Shown here: positions 23,435 to 23,574 of the stretch, piece by piece | How the letters are laid out: every line of letters begins with the position of its first letter | How positions within the stretch are numbered: position 1 is the first letter of the stretch | Assembly (NCBI GenBank): GCA_934702115.1 | Contig: CAKUYF010000007.1 | Span: forward strand, 1-23,574 | Direction of reading: 5' to 3' | From: an uncultured Eubacteriales bacterium | GTDB taxonomy: Bacteria; Bacillota; Clostridia; Oscillospirales; Acutalibacteraceae | DNA: 23,574 bases | Notes under the pieces: model-generated | Seen by the model: the letters and a program-made list of their open reading frames with translations, nothing else | The model's database searches: none | What the model was told of the DNA's origin: nothing | Translations under genes and position numbers: made by a program

Positions 23435-23574
23435 ATGAGTAAAATATTAGTAGCATTTTTCAGCGTAAGTGGTACAACTGCAAAGGTATCAAGTAAACTG
23501 GCTTCCGTTTTGAACGCGGACTTGCATGAAATATTACCGAAAAAACCATATTCTAAAGAAGATCTCGACTGGAC
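23435..23574 (+). CDS. Flavodoxin-like protein, 5' part, runs off the window
   Basis: After a strong ribosome site (AGGAGG, 8 bases before the ATG) the protein begins MSKILVAFFSVSGTTAKVSS, an N-terminal beta strand followed by the FMN-phosphate loop (S-x-S-G-T-T) of flavodoxins. It continues KLASVLNADLHEILPKKPYS with an 'EDLDW' that is typical of the flavodoxin_4 group. Only 46 codons are visible. It lies 13 bases after the decarboxylase-cupin gene, so the two form an operon, fitting a small redox pathway. The exact role is unknown. Confidence 0.9.
   Translation, partial: MSKILVAFFSVSGTTAKVSSKLASVLNADLHEILPKKPYSKEDLDW

Noticed and set aside
1..23574. CRISPR array or complete insertion sequence
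   Set aside because: I saw no regularly spaced repeats, no intact transposase and no paired terminal inverted repeats with target duplication.

Overview
The window reads as low-GC Bacillota DNA: AT-rich, with strong AGGAGG-type ribosome binding sites and sigma-A-like promoters. The radA and addAB genes suggest an anaerobic Gram-positive coccus of the Peptoniphilus/Anaerococcus sort. That placement is an inference from style and gene content, not something I could test.

Layout. (A) 1-9160 is core chromosome. It holds the end of an unrecognised gene, radA (+), then addA and addB (-), converging on radA with a 4-bp stop-codon overlap, and an intact tRNA-Pro(TGG). addB is broken near its 5' end: two in-frame TAA codons split it, and the likely start codon reads ATA. 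(B) About 9161-18350 is a defence island beginning just downstream of the tRNA-Pro gene, visibly richer in GC. It contains remnants of one or two C5 cytosine methyltransferase genes, and an intact single-chain fusion of a HaeIII-like methyltransferase with a HaeIII-like endonuclease. A small excisionase-type HTH gene precedes the fusion in the same operon. Next come a decayed large serine recombinase, an mcrB-mcrC operon whose McrB carries an EVE-like domain inside its AAA+ module, a broken tnpV and a small mobile-element protein. (C) 18350-19210 contains decayed fragments, including an XRE-like one. (D) 19179-21493 has a 55-residue small protein with its own terminator, and a 566-residue calpain-like (C2 papain-fold) cysteine protease with its own promoter. 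(E) 21554-22530 has a terminator, the displaced 3' half of a tRNA-Lys(CTT) gene (a probable attachment-site scar) and a truncated Fic gene. (F) 22591 to the end is a metabolic operon: a carboxymuconolactone decarboxylase-cupin protein and the start of a flavodoxin.

How the genes fit together. The fusion would modify and cut the same site, probably GGCC if specificity is conserved. The HTH gene is translationally coupled to it and may control it. McrBC is a second, modification-dependent restriction system. If the fusion makes GG(5mC)C, an E. coli-type McrBC would attack the host, so this McrB probably reads another mark through its EVE-like and other N-terminal domains. The damaged addB lies beside this island, although AddAB is the machine that normally processes the double-strand breaks such enzymes make.

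The strongest candidates for something new are the one-polypeptide HaeIII-type system and the calpain-like protease with about 390 residues between its catalytic Cys and His.
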